41,589 bases of DNA from an uncultured Lachnospiraceae bacterium (lineage in GTDB: Bacteria; Bacillota; Clostridia; Lachnospirales; Lachnospiraceae), in the NCBI GenBank assembly GCA_910585635.1, contig CAJUFE010000043.1, positions 1 to 41,589 on the forward strand, written 5' to 3'. Positions 9,174-16,982 of this stretch are shown piece after piece. The stretch's first letter is position 1. The number at the start of each line of letters is the position of its first letter. The position numbers and the translations under genes were made by a program. Under the pieces are notes generated by a model. It had not been told where the DNA came from, searched no databases, and was given only the letters and a program-made list of their open reading frames with translations.

Positions 9174-9377
9174 ATGAGTAAGGCTTTAGATGGGACAGCG
9201 CTGACGATCGGCATTGTAGGTGCGGTGAACTGGGGATTGATCGGTTTTTTTAACTTTAATCTGGTCTCCTTCCTGTTTGGGAGCAACTGGATGTCCCGGG
9301 TCATCTATGCGGTGGTGGGATTGTGCGGGCTGTATCTGCTGACCTTTTACGGGAGGACCAGGGATATGGCAGCTTGA
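9174..9377 (+). CDS. DUF378 small membrane protein
   Basis: A 67-residue protein with two hydrophobic helices (about 9-28 and 39-57) and the DUF378 pattern GAVNWGLIGFFNFNLV followed by IYAVVGLCGLYLL. Start 9174 is chosen because AGGAGG (9161-9166) lies 7 nt upstream; the longer frame from 9132 lacks a site. DUF378 members are inner-membrane proteins of unknown function. It appears monocistronic, with a hairpin after the stop. Confidence 0.88.
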   Translation: MSKALDGTALTIGIVGAVNWGLIGFFNFNLVSFLFGSNWMSRVIYAVVGLCGLYLLTFYGRTRDMAA

Positions 9378-9383
9378 GACGCG

Positions 9384-9400
9384 GGGGCCTTTGAGGCCCC
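9384..9400 (+). terminator. Hairpin after the DUF378 gene
   Basis: GGGGCC/GGCCCC stem with a 5-nt loop, 6 nt after the stop codon, followed by TTCCGTCATT. A weak T-tract makes this a probable rather than certain terminator. Confidence 0.5.
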
Positions 9401-9435
9401 TTCCGTCATTACATAGCGGGTGTCGATGATAGCAG

Positions 9436-9474
9436 AGCCAGAGGATCTCTCCTGTAGCGGACCTGGCTTTTTTT
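9436..9474 (+). terminator. T-rich hairpin between the DUF378 and zinc-ribbon genes
   Basis: AGCCAG (9436-9441) pairs with CTGGCT (9463-9468) and runs straight into T7 (9468-9474). A smaller AGGA/TCCT stem nests inside. It probably terminates transcription from the DUF378 unit, with the hairpin at 9384 upstream. Confidence 0.5.
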
Positions 9475-9579
9475 GTTTCCATAAGTCCTATTTTGTGTTA
9501 GAATGGTTACGATCACATAAGAGATATACCGGGCCTTCCAGTAAGGGAGTGCCTGCGTCAGTAAAGGGAGGGTTCGATC

Positions 9580-10029
9580 ATGATCTTTATCGGAGGGATG
9601 GGGCAGGGTTCCAAGGTCCTGCCGTACACAGGCTCTTTAAAATGTAAGTTCTGCGGGAGTATAGCTGGATGCCAGATCTTAATGACTTACACATACTTTA
9701 GCTTCTTTTTTATCCCCTTGTTCAAATGGAACAAGCGTTTCCTGGTGAAGATGGCCTGCTGTGAGGCGGTGTATGAGCTGGATCCCCAGGTGGGGAAGGC
9801 GATCGCCAGGGGAGAAGGGATGGATATCCTGGACCAGGACTTAAAGCTGGTGAGTGACGGGAGACCAGGCTACAGGACGTATGGAGCTTATGGCGGAGCG
9901 CAGAGTGGGCAGGAGGGTGAGGAGGGCCAGACGCCAGATCCTGCCCAGAAGCTGCGCTGCCCGATCTGCAAGTATGAAGCGCCTGGGGATTCCAACTACT
10001 GCCCCAAGTGCGGGCAGCGGCTGAGATGA
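9580..10029 (+). CDS. Zinc-ribbon protein of unknown function
   Basis: A 149-residue protein with a GGGAGG ribosome site about 10 nt before ATG 9580. The N-terminal 70 residues carry CKFCGS (about 22-27) and an aromatic stretch (YFSFFFIPLFKWNKRF), resembling zinc-ribbon family proteins with a hydrophobic face. A Gly/Gln-rich linker (about 95-122) follows. The C-terminus is a second zinc ribbon, CPICKYEAPGDSNYCPKCGQR. No enzymatic motif is visible. It is flanked by a terminator upstream and a palindromic region downstream, so it is probably transcribed alone. A nucleic-acid or protein-binding role is possible but not supported by specific residues. Confidence 0.75.
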   Translation: MIFIGGMGQGSKVLPYTGSLKCKFCGSIAGCQILMTYTYFSFFFIPLFKWNKRFLVKMACCEAVYELDPQVGKAIARGEGMDILDQDLKLVSDGRPGYRTYGAYGGAQSGQEGEEGQTPDPAQKLRCPICKYEAPGDSNYCPKCGQRLR

Positions 10030-10166
10030 AAGATCGCCCTGGGTCCCAGTCGTGTCGGCTGAGATGAGTGGACTGTCTGGGTATCCGGTCATAGTGGCAG
10101 AGATGCGAGACGGCCCTAGGTCCCGGCCATGGGGATGGCCGGAGGGCCGCATATATGGGGAGCAGG

Positions 10167-10301
10167 GTAACAGCTCAGATAGGTCTGCGCGTTTGCCGCG
10201 CTGACCGTACGAAAGCGTGGTGATCGCAAGCATCCGGCCCATCGCGCAGCGATCTTCAATGGCCGGATGCCGTAACAGCTCAGGGGATCTGAACTGTTAC
10301 G
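10167..10301. repeat. Nested palindromic element upstream of pyrC
   Basis: GTAACAGCTCAG occurs twice as a direct repeat (10167-10178 and 10272-10283). The second copy forms an inverted repeat with CTGAACTGTTAC (10289-10300, extended by C/G to 10271-10301). Between the copies, GCATCCGGCC (10230-10239) pairs perfectly with GGCCGGATGC (10261-10270). This fills most of the 297-bp gap before pyrC. It could be a mobile palindromic repeat or a folded pyrC leader. No terminator T-run or known pyr attenuator motif is visible. Confidence 0.6.
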
Positions 10302-10326
10302 GAGCAGGAGAGAAAGGAGAGCATCG

Positions 10327-11715
10327 ATGGTATTGATCCGTGGAGGCAGAGTGGTGGATCCGGCATCCGGTTTTGACGGGATCGCCGATGTGGTGTTAGA
10401 GGGCGGCAAGATCGCCAGGGTCGTCAAGGCTGGGAGTGTGGCAGAAGGAGCAGAGGGGCGAAGGGCCGGACAGCCGGCGCGCCTGACAGGAGGGGGAGAG
10501 GAGTCAGCAGCTGGGCAGCTGCCTCCTGGAAAGAAAGACCAGGAGGCCATGGTGTATGAGCGTGTCATCGATGCCCAGGGCCTGGTGGTGGCGCCAGGCT
10601 TAGTGGATGTCCACGTCCATTTCCGGGATCCGGGCCTGACCTACAAGGAGGATATCCACACCGGCGCGGCGGCGGCGGCCCATGGCGGGTTCACCACGGT
10701 GATCTGCATGGCGAACACCCAGCCGAAGGTGGACACGGTGGAGACGCTGCGGTATGTGTTGGAGGAAGGAAAGAAGACCGGGATCCATGTGCTGTGCTGC
10801 GGGGCGGTATCTAAGGACTTTGGCGGACAGGAGCTGACGGACATGGAGGCCTTAAAGGCGGCTGGGGCGGCTGGCTTTACCGATGACGGGATCCCTCTAA
10901 AGGACGGGGCCTTTGTGAGAAGGGCCATGGAGGAGGCCGCCAGGCTGGATATGCCGATCAGCCTCCATGAGGAGGATCCGGCTTTTATCCGACAGAATGG
11001 GATCAACCATGGGGCGGTATCCGATCAGCTGGGGATCTACGGTTCCCCGGCATTGGCGGAGGATGTGCTGGTAGCAAGGGATTGTATGATCGCCCTGGAG
11101 ACGGGGGCGAAGGTGGATATCCAGCATATCAGTTCCGGCCACGGGGTGGCCATGGTGCGCCTGGCCAAGAGCCTGGGAGCGAAGGTGTGGGCGGAGGTGA
11201 CCCCTCATCACCTGACCTTGACGGAAAGCGCGGTGCTGACCCACGGCAGTCTGGCGAAGATGAACCCGCCATTGCGGACAGAGAAGGACCGGCAGCTTTT
11301 GATCCAGGGATTGAAGGACGGCACGATCGATATGATCGCCACGGACCACGCGCCCCACAGCGCGAAGGAGAAGGCTAAGCCTTTGACAGAAGCACCCAGC
11401 GGGATCATCGGCCTGGAGACCTCTTTGGCATTAGGGATCACCCATCTGGTGAAAAAGGGCTATCTGACCATGGTAGAGCTGATGGAAAAGATGAGCCTGA
11501 ACCCGGCCCGTCTTTATGGGCTGGACTGCGGTCGGATCGAAGCGGGCGCTCCGGCGGATCTGGTGCTCTTTGACGAAGGGGAGGCGTGGACGGTGGAGCA
11601 TTTTGTCTCCAAGGCGTCGAACAGCCCCTTTATCGGCCAGCGGCTGGAGGGGAAGGTGAAGCTGACCGTCTGCGACGGCCGGGTGGTGTATCAGGATCCG
11701 GAGCTGAGAGGGTGA
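10327..11715 (+). CDS. pyrC: Dihydroorotase (class I)
   Basis: This 462-residue amidohydrolase interconverts carbamoyl-aspartate and dihydroorotate in pyrimidine synthesis. The metal ligands are visible: H96 and H98 in VDVHVHFRDPG, the bridging Asp in GFTDDG (about 186), H214, H267 and the catalytic D340 in ATDHAPH. AAAGGAGAG precedes ATG 10327 at normal spacing. The protein is about 40 residues longer than the usual 420-430 because residues 36-76 form a Gly/Glu/Ala/Gln-rich stretch between two beta strands of the N-terminal sandwich. In homologues this is a tight turn (KIARV...RVIDAQG). No other pyrimidine genes adjoin it. Confidence 0.93.
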   Translation: MVLIRGGRVVDPASGFDGIADVVLEGGKIARVVKAGSVAEGAEGRRAGQPARLTGGGEESAAGQLPPGKKDQEAMVYERVIDAQGLVVAPGLVDVHVHFRDPGLTYKEDIHTGAAAAAHGGFTTVICMANTQPKVDTVETLRYVLEEGKKTGIHVLCCGAVSKDFGGQELTDMEALKAAGAAGFTDDGIPLKDGAFVRRAMEEAARLDMPISLHEEDPAFIRQNGINHGAVSDQLGIYGSPALAEDVLVARDCMIALETGAKVDIQHISSGHGVAMVRLAKSLGAKVWAEVTPHHLTLTESAVLTHGSLAKMNPPLRTEKDRQLLIQGLKDGTIDMIATDHAPHSAKEKAKPLTEAPSGIIGLETSLALGITHLVKKGYLTMVELMEKMSLNPARLYGLDCGRIEAGAPADLVLFDEGEAWTVEHFVSKASNSPFIGQRLEGKVKLTVCDGRVVYQDPELRG

Positions 11716-11827
11716 GGAGAGACCGGCAGCGGGTGTGATCGGAAAGGGGGACGGGGCATGGCTAGGAGGATCGGGATCGGGAACCAGGAGAGACCTGGGT
11801 CACGACGCCAGGGCTTTATTACGAAGT

Positions 11828-11864
11828 ATCCGGCAAAACGCGCCAGTGACGCGTTTTGTCGGAT
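11828..11864. repeat. Inverted repeat downstream of pyrC
   Basis: ATCCGGCAAAACGCG (11828-11842) pairs with CGCGTTTTGTCGGAT (11850-11864), 15 bp with one G-T pair and a 7-nt loop. It could terminate pyrC, but no T-tract follows. The flanking 11716-11974 shows no gene. Confidence 0.55.
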
Positions 11865-11953
11865 CTTTGTGAGTGATGCCGCAAGGGTCAGATACCTCGC
11901 CGTTCTGCAGAGCTATAAGCTTGATATCACGTTGCCTACGTTGCTTGCAACGG

Positions 11954-11972
11954 GGCCTTTGATCAAAAGGCC
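11954..11972. terminator. Hairpin between convergent pyrC and DUF4173-like gene
   Basis: GGCCTTT (11954-11960) and AAAGGCC (11966-11972) form a 7-bp stem with a 5-nt loop, 2 nt beyond the minus-strand stop at 11975. Its position between convergent genes suggests a terminator, though T-tracts are poor on both strands. Confidence 0.45.
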
Positions 11973-11974
11973 AT

Positions 11975-13882
11975 CTATTTGCCGCCTCCCGCCAGCCGCC
12001 AGGCGGCGGCCTGGGAGAAGTTGTAGCGGAGGATGCCCGGGCTCCAGCCATCTACCGCAACCTGCACCTTCTGCTCCGTGATCTTGGCCCAGCCCGTGAC
12101 AGGCTTCCAGCCGATATAGCGCAGACAGCCGATCAGCTGAGCGGTACTGGTGACGGCAGTGTATTGCCAGCGGCGCTGATAGACATCGACCGTTTGACCC
12201 AAAAGGTCCGGGGCGATCTGGGCGTGGGCGATGGCCGGGGCGGCGTCGGCGGATAAAAGGAGCAGGCTGTCGATGTTCTCCTGGTCGATCATGCCGTCCT
12301 GGCGGGCGATGTTATACCGGGCGATCTGATAGTCAGGCCGGCACCAGGCAAAAGCCGCATAGGCCAGGATGGTGGCGGTCAGGCACCACCGAAACAGGGG
12401 GAACTGCTCTTTGAAGATCAGGAGCAGGACGCCCAGCATCAGGATCGATAAGAGGCCTAAAAACCAGAGGACGAAGATCCGCAGGAAGGTCAGGGAATAG
12501 GCGTCCACATACAGAGCCATCCGGTAAGCGGCGGACGCGATCATCACATAGGTGCAGAGGCTGATGACCACCAGCAGGATGGACAGCACCTTGCTCTTGC
12601 GAAAGTATTTTAAGCAGTTTAAGACCAGGCACAGGTTCAGCACCGCTACCGCCAGCAGTTGGAAAAAGCCCTGCCTTGCGTACTGGGCGTAGGTCATATC
12701 CCCTGGCAGCCCGCCCTTTTGTCCGAAGAGATAGAGGACCTGGACCCCGCAGAAAATGAGGTAGAGCAGGCAGATCATGGCGGTGAAGGTCACGGCGGCC
12801 AGGGGGTCCCATCTCCGCTTATCGGGGATCTCCCCGGAGATCTGCATGGAGCAGGCGCTCCCCAAAAAGCAGTAGGAGACCAGTGCAGAAAGGAACACCA
12901 GCAGGAAGATCTCCCACAAGGCGGCCGGGTCCAGCAGGTCGATCAGCAGGGTGCGGACCATGGAGTGGAACACCGCGTCCGCGCTGGCCAGCAGGTAGCC
13001 CAGATAGAGGACTGCCGGGATCCCGGCGCAGAAGCCGGTGAGGGCCACTAAGATCCGTTTGCTCCTGGCGCTCTTTAAGTTTTTCAGGAACCCGATCCCG
13101 TGGGAAAAGGGGAGGGGCAGGGAGGCCAGGCTCAAGCCTAAGAACTTCAGCATGGAATGGAGGTATTTCCCGATGTTCCACCGCCGGTCATCGTAGCACT
13201 GATGGAGCAGGAAGATGAGGCCCAGCAGGAACTGGGCGATGTTGTTCAGGCAGTGGATGATCGGGCTGGCGGTGGCGCAGCTGTTGACCGCCAGACAGAG
13301 GGCGGCGGCAAAAAGGAAGAGGCTATCCTTCTTTACCGGGATCTGCAGGGTGGGCAGCAGCTTAAAGGCCGCCAGATAGAGGGCTGCAATGAACACCGGG
13401 TAGGTGATCCCCGACGGGTTCCGGAAAAAACAGAAGGCCGCTAACAGGCCCACGGCCAGGGCGAAAAGCCCGTAGCGTTCAAAATGGTCTTTTAGCTGGA
13501 GCTGGTGCGCATTTAAAGGAGCCGGCTCCTTCTCCTTTGCATGGAAGCAGCCGTCCGGGTAAGGGTTCCTTGGCGGCGTCCCATAGGTAAAGGGATGCTG
13601 CACCAGTGGGGCTGTACCCGTCGCCCCGGCAGACTGTGCCATGTCGGCTGTGTCTGTTTCCCCAGTCATCTCGGCCGTTTCGGACATCCTGTCCGTCTCA
13701 GAGCCCTCGGTCGCATCGAGCGTCCCCGTTGACCGGTCTGTCCCGATCGCCGGTGCCGCCCCTGTCAGATCGTTTTCTTTCCTTGCCGCGCGCTCTATGA
13801 CAGGCTGCTGTGGCATATCCGCATCAAAAGCCTGCGGGGTCCCAGCCGTTGCGTTCTCTGGTATGATCTTTTTCTCGTCCAT
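11975..13882 (-). CDS. Large DUF4173/DUF4153-like polytopic membrane protein
   Basis: A 635-residue membrane protein. The first 130 residues are hydrophilic and Thr/Ala/Glu-rich (repeated GTDRSTGTLDATEGSETDRM-type sequence). About a dozen hydrophobic helices then run from about 140 to 510, and an extracytoplasmic-looking C-terminal domain of about 110 residues ends the protein. The helical core with a C-terminal YNIARQDGMIDQENIDSL-type segment resembles DUF4173 (DUF4153 group) proteins. The start at 13882 is chosen because GGTGG (13891-13895) lies 8 nt upstream; a GTG at 13894 overlaps that site. It sits downstream of an Xre regulator and a DUF2975 protein on the same strand, probably as one operon. 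Function is unknown. Confidence 0.8.
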   Translation of the reverse strand: MDEKKIIPENATAGTPQAFDADMPQQPVIERAARKENDLTGAAPAIGTDRSTGTLDATEGSETDRMSETAEMTGETDTADMAQSAGATGTAPLVQHPFTYGTPPRNPYPDGCFHAKEKEPAPLNAHQLQLKDHFERYGLFALAVGLLAAFCFFRNPSGITYPVFIAALYLAAFKLLPTLQIPVKKDSLFLFAAALCLAVNSCATASPIIHCLNNIAQFLLGLIFLLHQCYDDRRWNIGKYLHSMLKFLGLSLASLPLPFSHGIGFLKNLKSARSKRILVALTGFCAGIPAVLYLGYLLASADAVFHSMVRTLLIDLLDPAALWEIFLLVFLSALVSYCFLGSACSMQISGEIPDKRRWDPLAAVTFTAMICLLYLIFCGVQVLYLFGQKGGLPGDMTYAQYARQGFFQLLAVAVLNLCLVLNCLKYFRKSKVLSILLVVISLCTYVMIASAAYRMALYVDAYSLTFLRIFVLWFLGLLSILMLGVLLLIFKEQFPLFRWCLTATILAYAAFAWCRPDYQIARYNIARQDGMIDQENIDSLLLLSADAAPAIAHAQIAPDLLGQTVDVYQRRWQYTAVTSTAQLIGCLRYIGWKPVTGWAKITEQKVQVAVDGWSPGILRYNFSQAAAWRLAGGGK

Positions 13883-13910
13883 ATATGCATCCACCTTTCT
13901 TTATGTTTAT

Positions 13911-13926
13911 GATCTGCTTGCAGATC
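13911..13926. promoter_or_regulatory. Palindrome in the leader of the DUF4173-like gene
   Basis: GATCTGC-TT-GCAGATC is a 7-bp perfect inverted repeat about 30 nt upstream of the start codon on the minus strand. It may be an operator for the adjacent Xre regulator or an mRNA hairpin. A second short hairpin (ACGCTC/GAGCGT) lies near 13993-14010. Confidence 0.4.
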
Positions 13927-14027
13927 GGCTATCCCTTATCGATATGAGCCTATTTTTTATCCGCATACTTTTTGCCCGCATACCTGATCCGCTCACGCTC
14001 TGCGAGCGTTCTGAGATCTTCGGGATG

Positions 14028-14255
14028 TTATCGTGCATCTCTCGGGCTCTCCTCCGGCACATACTGCAAGAGATCCCCCGGCTGACAGTCCAGGCACCGG
14101 CAGAGCTCCTCCAAAGTGGAGAACCGCACAGCCTTGGCTTTATTATTTTTCAGGATGGACAGATTGGCCGGGGTGATCCCGATCTGCTGGGCAAGGTCCC
14201 CACCGGAGATCTTGCGCTTGGCCATCATCACATCCAGGTTCACGATGATCGGCAT
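14028..14255 (-). CDS. Xre/Cro-type helix-turn-helix regulator
   Basis: A 75-residue protein that is essentially one HTH domain: MMAKRKISGGDLAQQIGITPANLSILKNNKAKAVRF, with the recognition helix near residues 27-36 and CRCLDCQPGDLLQY closing the domain. This is the short YozG-type Xre architecture usually paired with DUF2975 membrane proteins, as here. Start 14255 is preferred because AAGGAGG lies just upstream on the minus strand. The longer frame from 14315 would overlap the DUF2975 gene. It lies 13 nt after the DUF2975 stop. It is probably an autoregulator of this membrane operon. Confidence 0.88.
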   Translation of the reverse strand: MPIIVNLDVMMAKRKISGGDLAQQIGITPANLSILKNNKAKAVRFSTLEELCRCLDCQPGDLLQYVPEESPRDAR

Positions 14256-14268
14256 AGCCCCCTCCTTC

Positions 14269-14721
14269 TTAGATGGTATAATCCACTTCTTCCTTAAGTT
14301 CCTTAGCCCGCTCAAAAGCGTTCTTGATCACCCGGATCAAAAGGCCCATAAAGCTCATGCAGGCACCGATGATCCCCCAGAACACATAGTAGGCCATAGA
14401 GGCCAGGCAGACCGCCCCCACCAGAAAGCACATCCAGGAGATGATCCTCAGCCGCCGGATATTGGCCCCGGTGAAGATCTCTTCCAGACCGATATCCCCG
14501 ATCAGCTTCCACAGGCTTAAGAGCAGGAGGCCTATCGGGAGAGCGCAGGCATATACGGTGGTGATGAACAGCCACCGACTCTTCCCGGCGGCGGAAAAGC
14601 TGGTGCGGACAAAAAGATCCATCATCCTGGGACAGCCGAGGATGACAGCAAAGTACCCGGCCACAAAGACCAGGATGCAGAGCTTGGTCAGGATGATCGA
14701 ACGGTGATAGGACCAGCGCAT
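14269..14721 (-). CDS. DUF2975 membrane protein
   Basis: A 150-residue protein with four hydrophobic segments (about 10-30, 47-70, 92-112 and 115-130) and a basic/acidic C-terminal tail (RAKELKEEVDYTI). This matches DUF2975 proteins, which are commonly encoded next to a short Xre regulator, as here. AAGGAGG lies 7 nt before ATG 14721 on the minus strand. It is the first gene of a minus-strand operon with the Xre gene and probably the DUF4173-like gene. Family function is unknown. Confidence 0.85.
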   Translation of the reverse strand: MRWSYHRSIILTKLCILVFVAGYFAVILGCPRMMDLFVRTSFSAAGKSRWLFITTVYACALPIGLLLLSLWKLIGDIGLEEIFTGANIRRLRIISWMCFLVGAVCLASMAYYVFWGIIGACMSFMGLLIRVIKNAFERAKELKEEVDYTI

Positions 14722-14811
14722 AGAGAAACCTCCTTAAAAGACAGCCCCCGGGCCTGTCTGCGGCGGGGGGATATCGCCTCCCGCGAGTGCAAGGGCTTTT
14801 TGTTTAGGGTA

Positions 14812-14865
14812 AGGATAGCACAGGATGGATCGAATATCAATAAATATTTATCGAAAAACGATAAT
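14812..14865 (-). promoter_or_regulatory. Promoter of the DUF2975 operon with upstream AT-rich palindromes
   Basis: On the minus strand TTGATA (14840-14835), a 17-bp spacer and TATCCT (14817-14812) with an upstream TGC form a good promoter. Upstream of the -35 lie TAAATATTTA and the inverted repeat TTATCG-aaaaa-CGATAA. These are candidate operators, plausibly for the Xre protein. Confidence 0.6.
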
Positions 14866-14925
14866 TTAAGAATGCCTAGAAGAAAATCTTCAGAAAAGAG
14901 TAAGAAAACGGTTGAAGCAGCGGAG

Positions 14926-15036
14926 GGAGGGTCCTGTCACAAAAGGAACCCCTAGAAAAACGCCGGAGCGAGAGCGTGGTGGCGTTGTGACAGGTCCCTC
15001 CCGGAGCGGACCTCTGGCAAACCTGTGAAAAGCAAC
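14926..15036. repeat. Palindromic repeat element, copy 1 (upstream of the ABC-F gene)
   Basis: A 17-bp inverted repeat (14926-14942 and 14985-15001, 16 of 17 positions pairing) has arms ending TGTCACAA/TTGTGACA. It is followed by the tail GCGGACCTCTGGCAAACCTG (from about 15006), shared with copies at 25577-25741 and 27880-27910. The tail ends about 40 nt before the ABC-F promoter -35. This fills much of the 469-bp gap between divergent genes; the rest holds the two promoters. Confidence 0.65.
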
Positions 15037-15076
15037 CATTTATCATAAGAGTTTTGCCTCCCTCCACCTATTTTTC

Positions 15077-15104
15077 TTGAAATCCCCGCCTTTTTATGTA
15101 TAAT
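15077..15104 (+). promoter_or_regulatory. Promoter of the ABC-F gene
   Basis: TTGAAA (15077-15082), a 16-bp spacer and TATAAT (15099-15104). The spacer contains TCCCCGCC, also seen before the -10 of the phosphoglucomutase promoter at 25803. Confidence 0.7.
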
Positions 15105-15190
15105 AGTAGAAAGTGGCACAACTACCAGCAAAATGAGCGGCTGCGGCACCTTTCCCAGCTGCGCTATCTAAGGAGATATGAGGTTTTGAT

Positions 15191-16828
15191 ATGATCAGTG
15201 CGAACAACATCACATTGCGTTTGGGCAAAAAGGCCCTTTTCGAGGACGTGAACATCAAGTTCACGGAAGGCAACTGCTATGGCCTGATCGGCGCCAACGG
15301 CGCGGGAAAGTCTACCTTTTTGAAGATCCTGTCCGGCCAGCTGGATTCCACCAGCGGGGAGATCGCCGTCACACCAGGCCAGCGGCTCTCCTTCTTGCAG
15401 CAGGACCATTTTAAATACGACCAGTATCCGGTGCTGGATACGGTGATCATGGGCAATGCCCGCCTTTATGAGATCATGAAGGAGAAGGACGCGATCTATG
15501 CGAAGGAGGATTTCTCCGACGAGGACGGCATCAAGGCAGCGGAGCTGGAGGGCGAGTTCGCTACCATGAACGGCTGGGAGGCCGAGTCCGATGCCGCTAA
15601 CCTGTTGAACGGGCTGGGGATCGAGCCGGAGCTCCATTACGCGGTCATGTCCACCCTGACCGGCGCCCAGAAGGTGAAGGTGCTGCTGGCCCAGGCCCTT
15701 TTCGGGAACCCGGATATCCTGCTCCTTGACGAGCCTACCAACCACTTGGATCTGGACGCGATCGCCTGGCTGGAGGAATTTTTGATCAACTTCGACAATA
15801 CGGTGATCGTGGTGTCCCATGACCGCTATTTCTTAAATAAGGTCTGCACCCAGATCGCGGATATCGATTACGGCAAGATCCAGCTCTACGCCGGGAACTA
15901 CGATTTCTGGTATGAGTCCAGCCAGCTGATGATCAAGCAGATGAAGGAAGCCAACCGGAAGAAGGAGGAGAAGATCAAGGAGCTGCAGGAGTTCATCCAG
16001 CGCTTCTCGGCTAATGCCTCCAAGTCCAAGCAGGCTACCTCCAGGAAGCGGGCCTTAGAGAAGATCCAGTTAGACGAGATCAAGCCCTCCAGCCGGAAGT
16101 ACCCCTACATCGATTTCAGGCCCTTCAGGGAGATCGGCAACGAGGTCCTGACCGTGGAGCACTTGAGCAAGACGATCGACGGGGTGAAGGTGCTGGACGA
16201 CATCTCCTTTATCCTGGGCCATGAAGACAAGGTGGCCTTCGTGGGACCTAATGAGCAGGCCAAGACCACCCTCTTTAAGATCCTGGCCGGCGAGATGGAG
16301 CCGGACGAGGGCAGCTATAAGTGGGGATTGACCACCACCCAGTCCTATTTCCCCAAGGATAACAGCGCGGAATTTGACAATGACGACACCATCGTGGATT
16401 GGCTGACCCAGTATTCGCCGGAGAAGGATGTCACCTATGTCCGGGGCTTTCTGGGCCGTATGCTCTTTGCCGGGGAAGACGGGGTGAAGAAGGTGCGGAT
16501 CCTCTCCGGAGGGGAGAAGGTGCGCTGCATGCTGTCCAAGCTGATGATCTCCGGGGCCAATGTGCTGATGCTGGATGAGCCCACGGACCACTTGGATATG
16601 GAATCGATCACAGCCCTGAACAACGGGATGGTCAAGTTCCCGGGCGTATTGCTCTTCTCCTCTCGGGACCATCAGATCGTCCAGACCACGGCCAACCGGA
16701 TCATGGAGATCATCGGGGGCAAGCTGATCGATAAGATCACCACCTACGATGAGTATCTGGAGAGCGACGAGATGGCCAGGAAGCGGTTCACCTTTACCGT
16801 GACCAAGGCTGAGGAGGAGGACGACTGA
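15191..16828 (+). CDS. ABC-F family ATPase (YbiT-like)
   Basis: This 545-residue soluble protein has two ABC ATPase domains joined by a charged coiled-coil linker (about 245-300) and no membrane segments, the ABC-F layout of ribosome-acting factors. NBD1 has Walker A GANGAGKS (34-41) and Walker B LLLDEPTNHLD, but its signature is LTGAQ (156-160) rather than LSGGQ. NBD2 has a Walker A reading GPNEQAKTT (352-360), with Ala for the usual Gly, a regular LSGGE signature and LDEPTDHLD. From recall, such deviations recur in the YbiT-like clostridial subfamily, so they need not mean inactivity. Members are thought to act on ribosomes. A drug-resistance role is not indicated. Confidence 0.9.
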   Translation: MISANNITLRLGKKALFEDVNIKFTEGNCYGLIGANGAGKSTFLKILSGQLDSTSGEIAVTPGQRLSFLQQDHFKYDQYPVLDTVIMGNARLYEIMKEKDAIYAKEDFSDEDGIKAAELEGEFATMNGWEAESDAANLLNGLGIEPELHYAVMSTLTGAQKVKVLLAQALFGNPDILLLDEPTNHLDLDAIAWLEEFLINFDNTVIVVSHDRYFLNKVCTQIADIDYGKIQLYAGNYDFWYESSQLMIKQMKEANRKKEEKIKELQEFIQRFSANASKSKQATSRKRALEKIQLDEIKPSSRKYPYIDFRPFREIGNEVLTVEHLSKTIDGVKVLDDISFILGHEDKVAFVGPNEQAKTTLFKILAGEMEPDEGSYKWGLTTTQSYFPKDNSAEFDNDDTIVDWLTQYSPEKDVTYVRGFLGRMLFAGEDGVKKVRILSGGEKVRCMLSKLMISGANVLMLDEPTDHLDMESITALNNGMVKFPGVLLFSSRDHQIVQTTANRIMEIIGGKLIDKITTYDEYLESDEMARKRFTFTVTKAEEEDD

Positions 16829-16863
16829 CCGGAGGGGCCGGGCGCCTGAAGGGACCCACAGGG

Positions 16864-16890
16864 AGGCTTGTGTTCGATCACAGGCCTTTT
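16864..16890 (+). terminator. Terminator after the ABC-F gene
   Basis: AGGCTTGTG/CACAGGCCT, a 9-bp stem with one wobble and a 6-nt loop, is followed by TTT. It lies 35 nt after the ABC-F stop. Confidence 0.65.
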
Positions 16891-16982
16891 GACCCTGATC
16901 GCATAAATATTAAAGAGATCGCGAGCATGCGCAAGGCTGCAGGCAAAAACAGCCGGAGCCGGCGAGAGAAGGAGAGTGTATT

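Noticed and set aside
9420..9647. 75-codon plus-strand frame between the DUF378 and zinc-ribbon genes
   Set aside because: It runs through the T7 terminator hairpin and overlaps the zinc-ribbon gene in another frame, and its translation has no recognisable features.
16828..16982. T-box or leader regulation of proS
   Set aside because: The gap is short and holds only the ABC-F terminator and a ribosome site. No T-box consensus is present.
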